From contig CATLIG010000005.1 in NCBI GenBank assembly GCA_949948985.1, forward strand, positions 1 to 64,000: a DNA stretch of 64,000 bases, written 5' to 3'. The notes beneath the pieces were generated by a model, which saw only the letters and a program-made list of their open reading frames with translations, was not told the origin of the DNA and did not search any database. This DNA comes from an uncultured Clostridia bacterium (GTDB taxonomy: Bacteria > Bacillota > Clostridia > Lachnospirales > CAG-274). Below are positions 15,588 to 23,958 of the stretch, piece after piece. How positions within the stretch are numbered: position 1 is the first letter of the stretch; each line of letters starts with the position of its first letter. The translations under genes were made by a program, and so were the position numbers.

Positions 15588-18224
15588 ATGAAAAAGCAGT
15601 TTGAAAAAAATTATGACCCTTCGGTTGTTGAGGACCGAATATATAAAAATTGGATTGAAAATAAATATTTTCACGCTGAAGTCGATAAATCTAAAAAACC
15701 TTTTACTATTGTTATTCCGCCTCCGAATATTACAGGACATCTGCACATGGGGCATGCTCTTGATGAAACTATGCAGGATATTCTTATCAGATGGAAAAGA
15801 ATGCAGGGATTTAACGCCTTATGGGTTCCGGGGACAGACCATGCCAGTATTTCAACAGAGGTTAAAATTGTTGAGAAAATGGCACAAGAGGGACTGAAAA
15901 AGGAGGATGTTGGCAGAGATGAATTTCTTAAACGCGCGTGGGAATGGAAAAAAGAATATGGGGGAACTATTTTAAATCAGCTTAAAAAACTTGGAAGTTC
16001 CTGCGATTGGGACAGAGAACGTTTTACTATGGACGAGGGACTTTCTAATGCTGTTTTGACTGTATTTACTAAGCTTTATGAAAAAGGATGGATATACAAA
16101 GGAGAAAAGCTTATTAACTGGTGTCCTAAATGTCAGACTACTATTTCAGACGCTGAGGTTGACCATATTGATATGGCGGGAAGTTTTTGGCATATCAAAT
16201 ATCCAATTAAAGGTACAGACAGGTTTTTACAGTTCGCTACGACAAGACCTGAAACTATGCTAGGTGATACGGCTATTGCCGTTAATCCTAAGGACGACAG
16301 GTATAAAGATATTGTGGGTATGACCTGTATTATTCCCTTTGTTGACAGAGAAATTCCGATTATTGCCGATTCTTATGTTGATATGGAATTTGGTACAGGT
16401 GTGGTTAAAATTACTCCTGCTCATGACCCTAATGATTTTGAGGTTGGAGAAAGACATTCTCTTCCGAGAATTAATATTATGAACGATGACGGTACAATTA
16501 ATGAAAACGGCGGAAAATTTGAAGGCCTTGACAGATACGATGCAAGAAAAGCTATTGTGAAAGAGCTTGATGAAATGGGTCTTCTTGTTAAAATTGAGAA
16601 TATTAATCATTCTGTAGGAGTTCACGAAAGATGTAATGAGGTAATTGAGCCTTTGATTAAAAAACAATGGTTCGTGAAAATGTCTGATATGGCAAAACCC
16701 GCTATTGAGGCATATAAAAGCGGAAAGCTTAGGTTTGTTCCGGAGAGATTTGGAAAAGTTTATCTACATTGGCTTGAAAATATTCGTGACTGGTGTATTT
16801 CCCGTCAGCTTTGGTGGGGACACAGAATTCCCGCTTATTATTGTTCCTGCGGAGAAGTTGTTGTATCCGCTGAACAGCCTGAAAAATGTCCTAAATGTGG
16901 TTTGAGAGATTTAAAACAGGACGAGGATACTCTTGATACATGGTTTAGTTCAGCTCTATGGCCTTTCTCAACTCTTGGATGGCCTGAAAAAACTCCTGAA
17001 CTTGATTATTTTTATCCGACAAATGTTCTTGTAACAGGGTATGACATTATTTTCTTCTGGGTAGTGAGAATGGTATTTTCAGGAATTGAGCAAATGGGTG
17101 AAATCCCTTTTAATGATGTACTTATACATGGTCTTATAAGAGATTCTCAGGGAAGAAAAATGAGTAAATCTTTAGGAAACGGAATTGACCCTCTTGAGGT
17201 TATTGATAAGTTTGGAGCGGACGCTTTACGTCTTACGTTGATTACGGGAAATTCCCCCGGAAATGATTTTAGATTTTATCAGGAAAAGCTTGAAGCTAAC
17301 AGAAACTTCCTTAATAAAATCTGGAATGCCACAAGATTTATTATGATGAATTTTGAGGATAAAGATGATGTGTCTGTTTCCCTAAAAGAACTTACGGACG
17401 CTGATAAATGGATTTTGTCAAAAGTAAATACTTTGGCTAAAGAGGTAACTGAAAATCTTGACGGTTATGAGCTTGGTATTGCCGTTTCTAAAATTTACGA
17501 TTTTATTTGGGACGAGTACTGTGATTGGTATATTGAAATGGTCAAGCCACGTCTTTACAATAAAGAGGATGAAACAAGAAACGCAGCTTTATGGACTCTT
17601 AAAAAAGTTCTTATTGATGCTCTTAAACTCCTTCATCCATTTATGCCTTTTATCACAGAAGAAATATTTACATCTGTTCAAACTGATGAAAAAACTATTA
17701 TGCTTTCAAGCTGGCCCGTTTTTTCTGATGAGTTTGATTTCGCAAAGGAAGAAAAGGATATTGAACTTATTAAATCAGCCGTTAAAAGTATAAGAAATAT
17801 AAGAACAGAAATGAATGTTGTTCCGTCAAGAAAGGCTAAGGTATATGTTGTTTCCGATAAAGACAGCGTAATTAATATTTTTGAAAATGGAAAAGTGTTT
17901 TTCTCTTCTTTAGGACATGCAAGTGAGGTTGTTATACAAAAGAACAAAGATGGTATATCCGATGACGCTGTTTCAGCGGTTATTCATGACGGCGTTATAT
18001 ATATGCCTTTTGAGGAACTTGTTGATACGGAAAAAGAAAAAGAACGTCTTTTAAAAGAAAAAGACAAGCTTTTAAAAGAAGTGGAAAGAGTTGAGAAAAA
18101 GCTTAATAATCAAGGATTTATCGCTAAGGCTCCTGAAAAAGTCATTAATGAGGAAAAAGCGAAAATGGAAAAATACAGCAATATGTTAAATCAGGTTATG
18201 GAACAGATAAAAAGACTTGGATAA
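15588..18224 (+). CDS. valS: Valyl-tRNA synthetase
   Basis: An 878-residue class Ia synthetase charging tRNA-Val, full length. The HIGH-like motif is in PPPNITGHLHMGHAL, and KMSKS appears exactly in GRKMSKSLGNG. The connective (editing) domain contains TTRPETMLGDTAI and the typical DPNDFEVGERH. Cysteine pairs (CPKCQTT and later CSCGEVV, CPKCGLR) suggest zinc binding. The C-terminal 65 residues form the tRNA-arm coiled coil. AGGAGG at 15572 fixes the start at 15588; an in-frame ATG at 15504 lacks a site. Unlike thrS, no T-box core is seen upstream. Confidence 0.96.
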   Translation: MKKQFEKNYDPSVVEDRIYKNWIENKYFHAEVDKSKKPFTIVIPPPNITGHLHMGHALDETMQDILIRWKRMQGFNALWVPGTDHASISTEVKIVEKMAQEGLKKEDVGRDEFLKRAWEWKKEYGGTILNQLKKLGSSCDWDRERFTMDEGLSNAVLTVFTKLYEKGWIYKGEKLINWCPKCQTTISDAEVDHIDMAGSFWHIKYPIKGTDRFLQFATTRPETMLGDTAIAVNPKDDRYKDIVGMTCIIPFVDREIPIIADSYVDMEFGTGVVKITPAHDPNDFEVGERHSLPRINIMNDDGTINENGGKFEGLDRYDARKAIVKELDEMGLLVKIENINHSVGVHERCNEVIEPLIKKQWFVKMSDMAKPAIEAYKSGKLRFVPERFGKVYLHWLENIRDWCISRQLWWGHRIPAYYCSCGEVVVSAEQPEKCPKCGLRDLKQDEDTLDTWFSSALWPFSTLGWPEKTPELDYFYPTNVLVTGYDIIFFWVVRMVFSGIEQMGEIPFNDVLIHGLIRDSQGRKMSKSLGNGIDPLEVIDKFGADALRLTLITGNSPGNDFRFYQEKLEANRNFLNKIWNATRFIMMNFEDKDDVSVSLKELTDADKWILSKVNTLAKEVTENLDGYELGIAVSKIYDFIWDEYCDWYIEMVKPRLYNKEDETRNAALWTLKKVLIDALKLLHPFMPFITEEIFTSVQTDEKTIMLSSWPVFSDEFDFAKEEKDIELIKSAVKSIRNIRTEMNVVPSRKAKVYVVSDKDSVINIFENGKVFFSSLGHASEVVIQKNKDGISDDAVSAVIHDGVIYMPFEELVDTEKEKERLLKEKDKLLKEVERVEKKLNNQGFIAKAPEKVINEEKAKMEKYSNMLNQVMEQIKRLG

Positions 18225-18453
18225 AATATTTACGGCAAAACAACAAAATGATTATAAATTATAGGACAGTTTATGAGTTTTAGTACAAAACATAAAAAAA
18301 TTCCATTGAATGCAGATGTTTTTATAGCTATTTGTCGGATTTTTACCGTTTTGTTATGGGTTATATGATTTGTATGCTACTAATTATTTTGTTGTTTTGT
18401 CTTTAACGGTTTCGCATATTTCCATAATTGACAATTATTTAGGAGGTGGAATT

Positions 18454-19914
18454 ATGAAGATTTGTTTTATTACAGCGTTTGTTTTTTTTACTATATTTTC
18501 AACCTCTTTTGTTTTTGCTGATGACGATGAAACGCAATTTATGTTTGAATTTAAAGAAAATGGCATTATGCCAGCTTTTGATGAATATGGAGATATTGAT
18601 ACTATTTCTGAACATCTGAATGTTTACAGAGCGGATTATGATACAGTGATGAGGCTTAAAAAAGACGGGCTGATTGATAGAGTAGAAGAGGATGTGCAGG
18701 TTCAGCTTGCGGATGCTTCTTCTGATTATATGGATATATATAATGATACATACTTTAGTACACAATGGTATTTTGACAAGCACAGAATAAGAGAAGCTAA
18801 AAAAATTCTTGGAACAGGAAAAGGTGTGAGAATTGCAGTAATTGATTCCGGCGTGACTATACAAAAGGATTTTAATCCTGAAAATATTGAAAAAGGCTAC
18901 AATTACATTTATCCTGAAAAAACAGGAAACGAAATAATGGAAAGCGATGGTTATACAGCAAAGAATCATGGAACTTGGGTAGCAAGTATTATATGTTCTC
19001 AAAGCAATAACAATTTTGGAATAGCTGGTATCGCCGAGGATTCTATAATTGTTCCTCTTATTATTCATCAAGACGAAAAAGCGCCTGTAAGCAACGTTAT
19101 AAAAGCTATAGATGAAGCGGTGAGAATATATAACTGCGATGTTATAAATATGTCTATTACTTGTTCCGCAAATCCTTATAATCTTCAAAAAGTTATAGAT
19201 TACGCCAATGAAAATAATTTAATTGTTATAGCCGCGGCAGGAAATGACGGCAAAGACCCTGTAAAAGGAAAAGAATATTTATATCCGGCGTCCTGTGAAA
19301 ATGTTATAAGCGTGGGGTCTATAGATTCAGATTTCAGCAAGTCTGATTTTTCACAGACAAATGATTATGTAGATATAGCGGCTGCGGGAAACAATATGAC
19401 TTTGGTAGGCTCTGATGGAATATATATTTCAGGAAAAGGAGGAACTTCTTTTGCCTCTCCCGTTGTTTCCGGATTTGCCGCTTTGCTTAAAGAAAAATAT
19501 CCTGATATGAATTATGAGATGTTTTTTTCAGCTCTTAAAGCGGGAAGTCTTGACATCAGTGATACAGGATATGATATATATTCTGGTTTCGGCGCTTTTG
19601 ACGCTATGGAAAGCGTTAAGTTTCTTGAGGAAAATTCTGATTTTTTTATATCTCCTGTTTATGCCGATGATTTGGGGTTTAAAGTAAAGGTATTCGGATA
19701 TGGTCTTTATGGAAGTCTTGTTTTTGCTGTTTATGATGACAGCGGAAAGATGAAATACATAGATATGGAGGAATTAATTGCGGAAGATGATGTGTTTTGG
19801 AAAAATATAAGATATTCTCCGCAAGAAGGCGAAAAGATTAAAATATTTGCTTTTGATTTTATGGATACTATTATGCCCTTGGGTAAAGCAAGAGTTTTTA
19901 CAGGAGCTTCATAG
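18454..19914 (+). CDS. Secreted subtilisin-like serine protease (S8 family)
   Basis: A 486-residue protein with an N-terminal signal peptide (KICFITAFVFFTIFSTSFVFA, cleavage before DDD). After a roughly 80-residue acidic pro-region (ending in VEEDVQVQL) comes the peptidase S8 domain with the full triad: Asp in IAVIDSGVT, His in KNHGTWVASII and Ser in GGTSFASPVVSG. The oxyanion Asn is in IAAAGNDG. About 85 residues of beta-rich sequence follow the catalytic domain. AGGAGG precedes the ATG at 18454. The next gene encodes a cell-wall-anchored SLH protein, but an apparent terminator separates them. Substrate unknown. Confidence 0.92.
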   Translation: MKICFITAFVFFTIFSTSFVFADDDETQFMFEFKENGIMPAFDEYGDIDTISEHLNVYRADYDTVMRLKKDGLIDRVEEDVQVQLADASSDYMDIYNDTYFSTQWYFDKHRIREAKKILGTGKGVRIAVIDSGVTIQKDFNPENIEKGYNYIYPEKTGNEIMESDGYTAKNHGTWVASIICSQSNNNFGIAGIAEDSIIVPLIIHQDEKAPVSNVIKAIDEAVRIYNCDVINMSITCSANPYNLQKVIDYANENNLIVIAAAGNDGKDPVKGKEYLYPASCENVISVGSIDSDFSKSDFSQTNDYVDIAAAGNNMTLVGSDGIYISGKGGTSFASPVVSGFAALLKEKYPDMNYEMFFSALKAGSLDISDTGYDIYSGFGAFDAMESVKFLEENSDFFISPVYADDLGFKVKVFGYGLYGSLVFAVYDDSGKMKYIDMEELIAEDDVFWKNIRYSPQEGEKIKIFAFDFMDTIMPLGKARVFTGAS

Positions 19915-19934
19915 TAAAAAAATTATTTTTACTC
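19912..19934 (+). terminator. Hairpin after the subtilase gene
   Basis: AGTAAAAA and TTTTTACT form a stem directly at the stop codon, followed by a T-containing stretch. About 45 bp later AGAATTGC and GCAATTCT (about 19979-19998) form a second perfect stem with a 4-base loop. Confidence 0.55.
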
Positions 19935-20086
19935 TTGTAAAATTTTATTTTATCAATTAGAATATAAGTATGAATAAAGAATTGCTTGCGCAATTCTTGA
20001 AATTAATAACAGCAAAATCTGTTAATGTGGTGTTATTTTGCCGTTATGACTTTACACAAATAATATTTTAAGAAAAGAGGTATGTT

Positions 20087-21589
20087 ATGAAAAACAAAAT
20101 TTTAGCTTTTATACTTACATTTGCGCTCGCTTTCGGTTCATGCTCTTTAAATATATTTGCCGCGGGAATGAGTATTTATCCGGAACAAAGCAATTATGAA
20201 TTTGAAGAAAACCAGATTGGAGAAAAGTTTATTGTTGATTTTATGCTTGACGGAAACGATGGGTATAATAACAGTACATTCAGAGTAAAATACAATCCTA
20301 AGGTTGTCAGAATGGTAAGAAATGAAACGTCAGATATTGAAAACGATGGTTTTATTGTTTATGAACTTCGTAAAGGAGTTACCAGAAGGCTTTTTGCCAA
20401 TGATGAAATTGCAGCTCAGTTTAGTCAGATTCCCTCCAAAAGAGATGAATACGGTGACTACGAGGGACTTGCCGATGGAAAGAAAACAGCCGCTGAAATA
20501 GGTATTGTTAAATTCGGGCAGATTGTATCAAATCTTTTGGGAAGAACTTATGACATTGAGGAGAATGGTATATTTATAAGACTTACTTTTGAGGTTGTAG
20601 GTCATGGCGAAACTGATATAGAAATTGCAGACGCAGGAAGCTCCATAATTATTTACGCTACAGGAAGTCAGGAAAAGAGTGTTGACCTTGTGCCGGCTCA
20701 CGTAAAAGTAGACGGGGTTGTGGAAGAAGAACAGACAAATTCGGTACAATTAGGCTCGAAAGACGAGGATTCAACAGAGACAACAACTTCGTCACAATCG
20801 AGCGGAAAAAATGAAAGCTCAACAGAAACAACTACAACATCAGAAAAATCCACTGAAAGCACAACAAACGATTCTGAGGGAAACTCATCAAATAATTCAA
20901 AAGACAATTCATCAAACAGCGACAGAAGAAATAATAACAATAACAGAAGTGACGATGATGATAATGGAAATGGAGAAAATGATGAGAACAGCACCGATAA
21001 AAATACAGATAACGGTAATTCTGAAACTGCACAGGCTATAGCTTTTTCAGATATAGCAAATTATCCGTGGGCGCAGAAAGCAATTAATCAGCTTGCCGGA
21101 GATAAGATTGTAAACGGTATTGGAAACGGAAAGTTTGCGCCGGAGGCTAATGTAAAAAGAGCGGATTTTCTTATTATGCTTATGAACGCACTTAATATAA
21201 ATCAGGATAACGGAGAAAGCGGATTTTCTGATGTTGATAATTCAAAATATTATGCCAAAGCTGTAAGTGCCGCAAAGACTCTTGGTATTGCCGCGGGCGA
21301 TGACAAGGGTAATTTCAGACCTGAAGAATTTATTTCAAGACAGGATATGATGGTACTTGCTTATAGAGCTCTTGAAGCCGCTGATTATAAAATTGAAACA
21401 GAAGATAATCAGGCTTTAGACAAATTTGAAGATAAGGCGGTCGTTTCAGAATATGCTAAAAAAGCGTTAAACGCTATGGTTTCTAAGAAAATTGTTAATG
21501 GTACTGGAAATAATATTGAGCCTAAAGACAATACGACAAGAGCTCAGGCGGCTGTCATTATTTACAATATTTGTGAATTTATAAAATAA
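20087..21589 (+). CDS. Surface protein: cohesin-like domain, Ser/Thr/Asn-rich linker and three SLH repeats
   Basis: A 500-residue exported protein. A signal peptide (about 1-26, ending IFAAG) precedes a beta-rich domain (about 27-205) with the cohesin-type pattern FMLDGNDGYNNSTFRVKYNP and a final RLTFEVVGHGETDIEI. A linker of about 100 residues is almost only S, T, E, D, N and K. Three SLH motifs follow: FSDIANYPWAQKAINQLAG, FSDVDNSKYYAKAVSAAK and a weaker third one beginning KFEDKAVV. SLH repeats bind secondary cell-wall polysaccharide, so this is anchored outside the cell. The cohesin-like domain could bind a dockerin or carbohydrate; no dockerin protein is in the window. AAGAGG precedes the start. 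Confidence 0.85.
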   Translation: MKNKILAFILTFALAFGSCSLNIFAAGMSIYPEQSNYEFEENQIGEKFIVDFMLDGNDGYNNSTFRVKYNPKVVRMVRNETSDIENDGFIVYELRKGVTRRLFANDEIAAQFSQIPSKRDEYGDYEGLADGKKTAAEIGIVKFGQIVSNLLGRTYDIEENGIFIRLTFEVVGHGETDIEIADAGSSIIIYATGSQEKSVDLVPAHVKVDGVVEEEQTNSVQLGSKDEDSTETTTSSQSSGKNESSTETTTTSEKSTESTTNDSEGNSSNNSKDNSSNSDRRNNNNNRSDDDDNGNGENDENSTDKNTDNGNSETAQAIAFSDIANYPWAQKAINQLAGDKIVNGIGNGKFAPEANVKRADFLIMLMNALNINQDNGESGFSDVDNSKYYAKAVSAAKTLGIAAGDDKGNFRPEEFISRQDMMVLAYRALEAADYKIETEDNQALDKFEDKAVVSEYAKKALNAMVSKKIVNGTGNNIEPKDNTTRAQAAVIIYNICEFIK

Positions 21590-21595
21590 TAGATT

Positions 21596-21759
21596 TATAG
21601 TCAATCAACTTAAAAATAAGTAAGTTTGGCGGCAAAAAATCCTTTTTGCTGTGTTGCCGTCGGTCGGCATAGGCATTCGGCTATGCTCTCCCTCCGCCGC
21701 CTTGCAAAAATAATTTTTTGCTCGCCGCCTTTTTCTCATTTTCAAGTTGATTGACTATA
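21596..21759 (+). repeat. Repeat family A, copy A3 (164 bp, complete)
   Basis: Starts TATAGTCAATCAACTT and ends AAGTTGATTGACTATA, and is nearly identical to copy A2 (shared GTTGCCGTCGGTCGGCATAG and TTCGGCTATGCT). It sits 7 bp after the stop of the SLH protein gene. Confidence 0.92.
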
Positions 21760-21813
21760 TTAAAAATTTTAGTATTTTCTCAGACTGCTATAGAGGTTTA
21801 AGAAGAGATTAAT

Positions 21814-21850
21814 ATAATTTTAGGCAGGAGTTATACTCCTGCCTAAAATT
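21814..21850. terminator. Bidirectional intrinsic terminator
   Basis: TTTTAGGCAGGAGT and ACTCCTGCCTAAAA form a perfect 14-bp stem with a tiny loop between the plus-strand SLH gene and the minus-strand redox genes. Confidence 0.85.
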
Positions 21851-21859
21851 AATTTAAAG

Positions 21860-22060
21860 TTATTTTTCTTTATAGTAAAGCATACAGTGGCAATATCCCT
21901 CAAAATTCTCATCAGCGATCTGTTCTCTGAATTCTTTACAGATACATTTGTTTTCATCAATTTTATCAACTCTGCATGGGCAGTAACCACCGGTTTTTTT
22001 AAGACCTTCTTTAATTTTTTCTACAATAGAAGCGTTATCATTATATCTTACTTTACTCAT
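21860..22060 (-). CDS. Ferredoxin:thioredoxin reductase catalytic-chain-like Fe-S protein
   Basis: A 66-residue protein with six cysteines in three paired motifs: CPC at 27-29, CIC at 39-41 and CHC at 57-59. This is the layout of the catalytic beta chain of ferredoxin:thioredoxin reductase (CPC, CPC, CHC), which uses a [4Fe-4S] cluster and an active-site disulfide to pass electrons from ferredoxin to thioredoxin. It is shorter than plant chains (about 110 residues) but similar to short bacterial members. Its ATG overlaps the stop of the upstream thioredoxin fusion gene (ATGA), so the two are translationally coupled; this fits a reductase-thioredoxin pair. No variable alpha chain is seen. Confidence 0.8.
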   Translation of the reverse strand: MSKVRYNDNASIVEKIKEGLKKTGGYCPCRVDKIDENKCICKEFREQIADENFEGYCHCMLYYKEK

Positions 22061-22782
22061 TTATTCAAATCAATCCTCCTGGTAAGTTCTTCTTTTGGAA
22101 CAAATCCTATAGATTCATCAACAGTTTTACCGTTTTTGACAAAAACAACGGTGGGAATACTTTTTACATTAAACATAGCGGATATTTCCTGCTGCTCATC
22201 AACATTGATTTTGCAGAATTTTACATCGCCTATTTCTTCACTAAGTTCGTCAATAATCGGAGAAAGCATTTGACAAGGACCACACCATACTGCCCAGAAG
22301 TCAATTACAACAAGGTCTTTACAAGAAGATACCTCAGTTTCAAAATTTTCTGATGTAACAACAGTAATACCAGCGTATTTTTTATGATTATGAGAATCAC
22401 AGCTATGAGAATTACAGTTATGTGAAACGCAGTTGTGTTCATGCTCATGATTATGAGAACATTCGATATTTTCATTATAATCAAGATTATCGTTTAATAA
22501 AGCGAAAACAGCATCATCGGCATTTCCGTCAACACCTCCGTAAAGTGTAATTCCAAGCGATGAAAGAGCATCTTTGGCTCCTTTTCCTATGCCTCCACAT
22601 ATAAGCGTTTCAACTCCTAAGTTTTTAAGAAATTCCGCTAAAGCCCCGTGACCGCTGCCATTTGTGGAAACAATTTCTGATGATAAAATTTCTTTATTTT
22701 CCACATCATATATTTTCATTTGTTCTGTGTGACCAAAATGCTGAAAAATTTTCCCGTCTTCATAAGTTACTGCGATTTTCAT
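22057..22782 (-). CDS. Fusion of a NifX/NifB-type (FeMo-cofactor binding-like) domain to thioredoxin through a His/Cys-rich linker
   Basis: A 241-residue two-domain protein. Residues 1-100 match the dinitrogenase iron-molybdenum cofactor family (KIAVTYEDGKIFQHFGHTE at the start, then ETLICGGIGKGAKDAL). Residues about 108-133 are a linker rich in H and C (repeated SHNC, SHSC and HEHEH). Residues 138-241 are a complete thioredoxin with DFWAVWCGPCQMLSP (active site WCGPC at 166-170) and the cis-proline in VKSIPTVVF. AGGAGG precedes the ATG. No nif genes are nearby, so a role in nitrogenase is unlikely; the linker suggests metal binding (inference). The overlapping FTR-like gene is its probable reductase. 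Confidence 0.88.
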   Translation of the reverse strand: MKIAVTYEDGKIFQHFGHTEQMKIYDVENKEILSSEIVSTNGSGHGALAEFLKNLGVETLICGGIGKGAKDALSSLGITLYGGVDGNADDAVFALLNDNLDYNENIECSHNHEHEHNCVSHNCNSHSCDSHNHKKYAGITVVTSENFETEVSSCKDLVVIDFWAVWCGPCQMLSPIIDELSEEIGDVKFCKINVDEQQEISAMFNVKSIPTVVFVKNGKTVDESIGFVPKEELTRRIDLNK

Positions 22783-23038
22783 TATAAAACCTCCTTTGTG
22801 GATACATAAAACCTGTTCGATATATTTATAAAAATTTATTACATTATTGTTTTGTTATAGGCAATCGAACGAGTTTAATAAATATTATAGATACTACTTT
22901 ATAAATAAGTTTGACTGTCAAGCTGAATACTGTTGCTGACAAAAACAAAATGGAGTACAAATAAATATTCGCTTGATATTTATTATACCACAAAATAATT
23001 TTATATACAACAAATCATAAATAGATTTTTAAGTATAT

Positions 23039-23680
23039 TTATTTTGCCATATTAAGATAGGTTTGAGGCACAGAACCGTTGAATACAGTGTTTACCAGCA
23101 TAACTTTTCTTGAAACAGAAATTTCTTTTGATAATAAAGGACTTATGATACTTATTTCTGTTTTTGTTATAAGCCATATTTTAAAGTTTACTTGATTTAT
23201 ACCGCTGCTTTCGAAGGCTGTTTCATAATCAACAAGGGTATTTCCTGCTTGAAGTATGGAAACAGTAAATTTCGGTCCGGTATTTGAAAGAAGCTCTATT
23301 CCTGAAAATAGCCCTATGGGAAGAGCTATTTTCTCATTTTCAGAGGATTTTATTTCTTTTGTTATTTCTGCCGCCGTTTTTGAGCAAACTTTATTTATAA
23401 GTATTGTATCTGCTGAAAAATAATTTATTTTTTCATCGTTGTCAAAATTTTTTTCAAAAAAATCTTTTGACGTTAAATTTAGTTCTGATATTACTTTTTC
23501 TATAGATTTATTTATTTTTTCATTTATTGTGTCAACGGCGTATTTCTCCCCTATTTCAAGTACAGCGGGCAAAACGGTATTTTTATACCGAATAAAAATT
23601 AATATAAAACTTATAATAATTATTAACAGAAAAAGAATAGCAAACTTTTTTAATGGATTTTTTCTTTTTTTGGCTTTCAT
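23039..23680 (-). CDS. yunB: Sporulation protein YunB
   Basis: A 213-residue protein with a basic N-terminus and one membrane helix at about 12-28, followed by an extracytoplasmic domain. The family pattern is visible in INKSIEKVISELNL, the central IALPIGLFSGIELLSNTGP (a conserved G-x-x-T-G-x-x-L-L-x-x-x-G-P-like block) and the ending YLNMAK. YunB is a mother-cell, sigma-E-controlled protein in Bacillus with an unclear role in spore formation. GGTGAAC precedes the ATG. It is a single gene convergent with nothing and divergent from the class A PBP. Confidence 0.82.
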   Translation of the reverse strand: MKAKKRKNPLKKFAILFLLIIIISFILIFIRYKNTVLPAVLEIGEKYAVDTINEKINKSIEKVISELNLTSKDFFEKNFDNDEKINYFSADTILINKVCSKTAAEITKEIKSSENEKIALPIGLFSGIELLSNTGPKFTVSILQAGNTLVDYETAFESSGINQVNFKIWLITKTEISIISPLLSKEISVSRKVMLVNTVFNGSVPQTYLNMAK

Positions 23681-23910
23681 ATGTTCACCGGTTTAATTTT
23701 TGTAATATTAGTTTATGTTTTGAAATTGGATATTATCGCAACATATGAAATAATTATTGTGAAAAGATTTATTTTATGGCAATTTGTAAAATTTTTACAT
23801 CAGTTTTCGGTATAGACGAAGAAAAGAAAAACTATTTTATTCAATAGTTCTTAATTTTTAATATATTTATAATTTATTAATTTTTTTTTAATTTTATTTA
23901 AAATTTTTCT

Positions 23911-23938
23911 TTGAAAGTAACTTGTATTCTGTTATAAT
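23911..23938 (+). promoter_or_regulatory. Promoter of the class A penicillin-binding protein gene
   Basis: TTGAAA at 23911-23916 and TATAAT at 23933-23938 are spaced by 16 bp, about 20 bases before the start codon. Confidence 0.55.
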
Positions 23939-23958
23939 GAAGAAGGTAGGGAGGTTGA

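Noticed and set aside
20698-20994. Minus-strand frame rich in S, L and F
   Set aside because: It is the complement of the repetitive Ser/Thr/Asn linker of the SLH protein and has no start signals.
21860-22782. Nitrogenase cofactor genes because of the NifX-like domain
   Set aside because: No other nif gene is present, and stand-alone domains of this family are common in non-fixing anaerobes.
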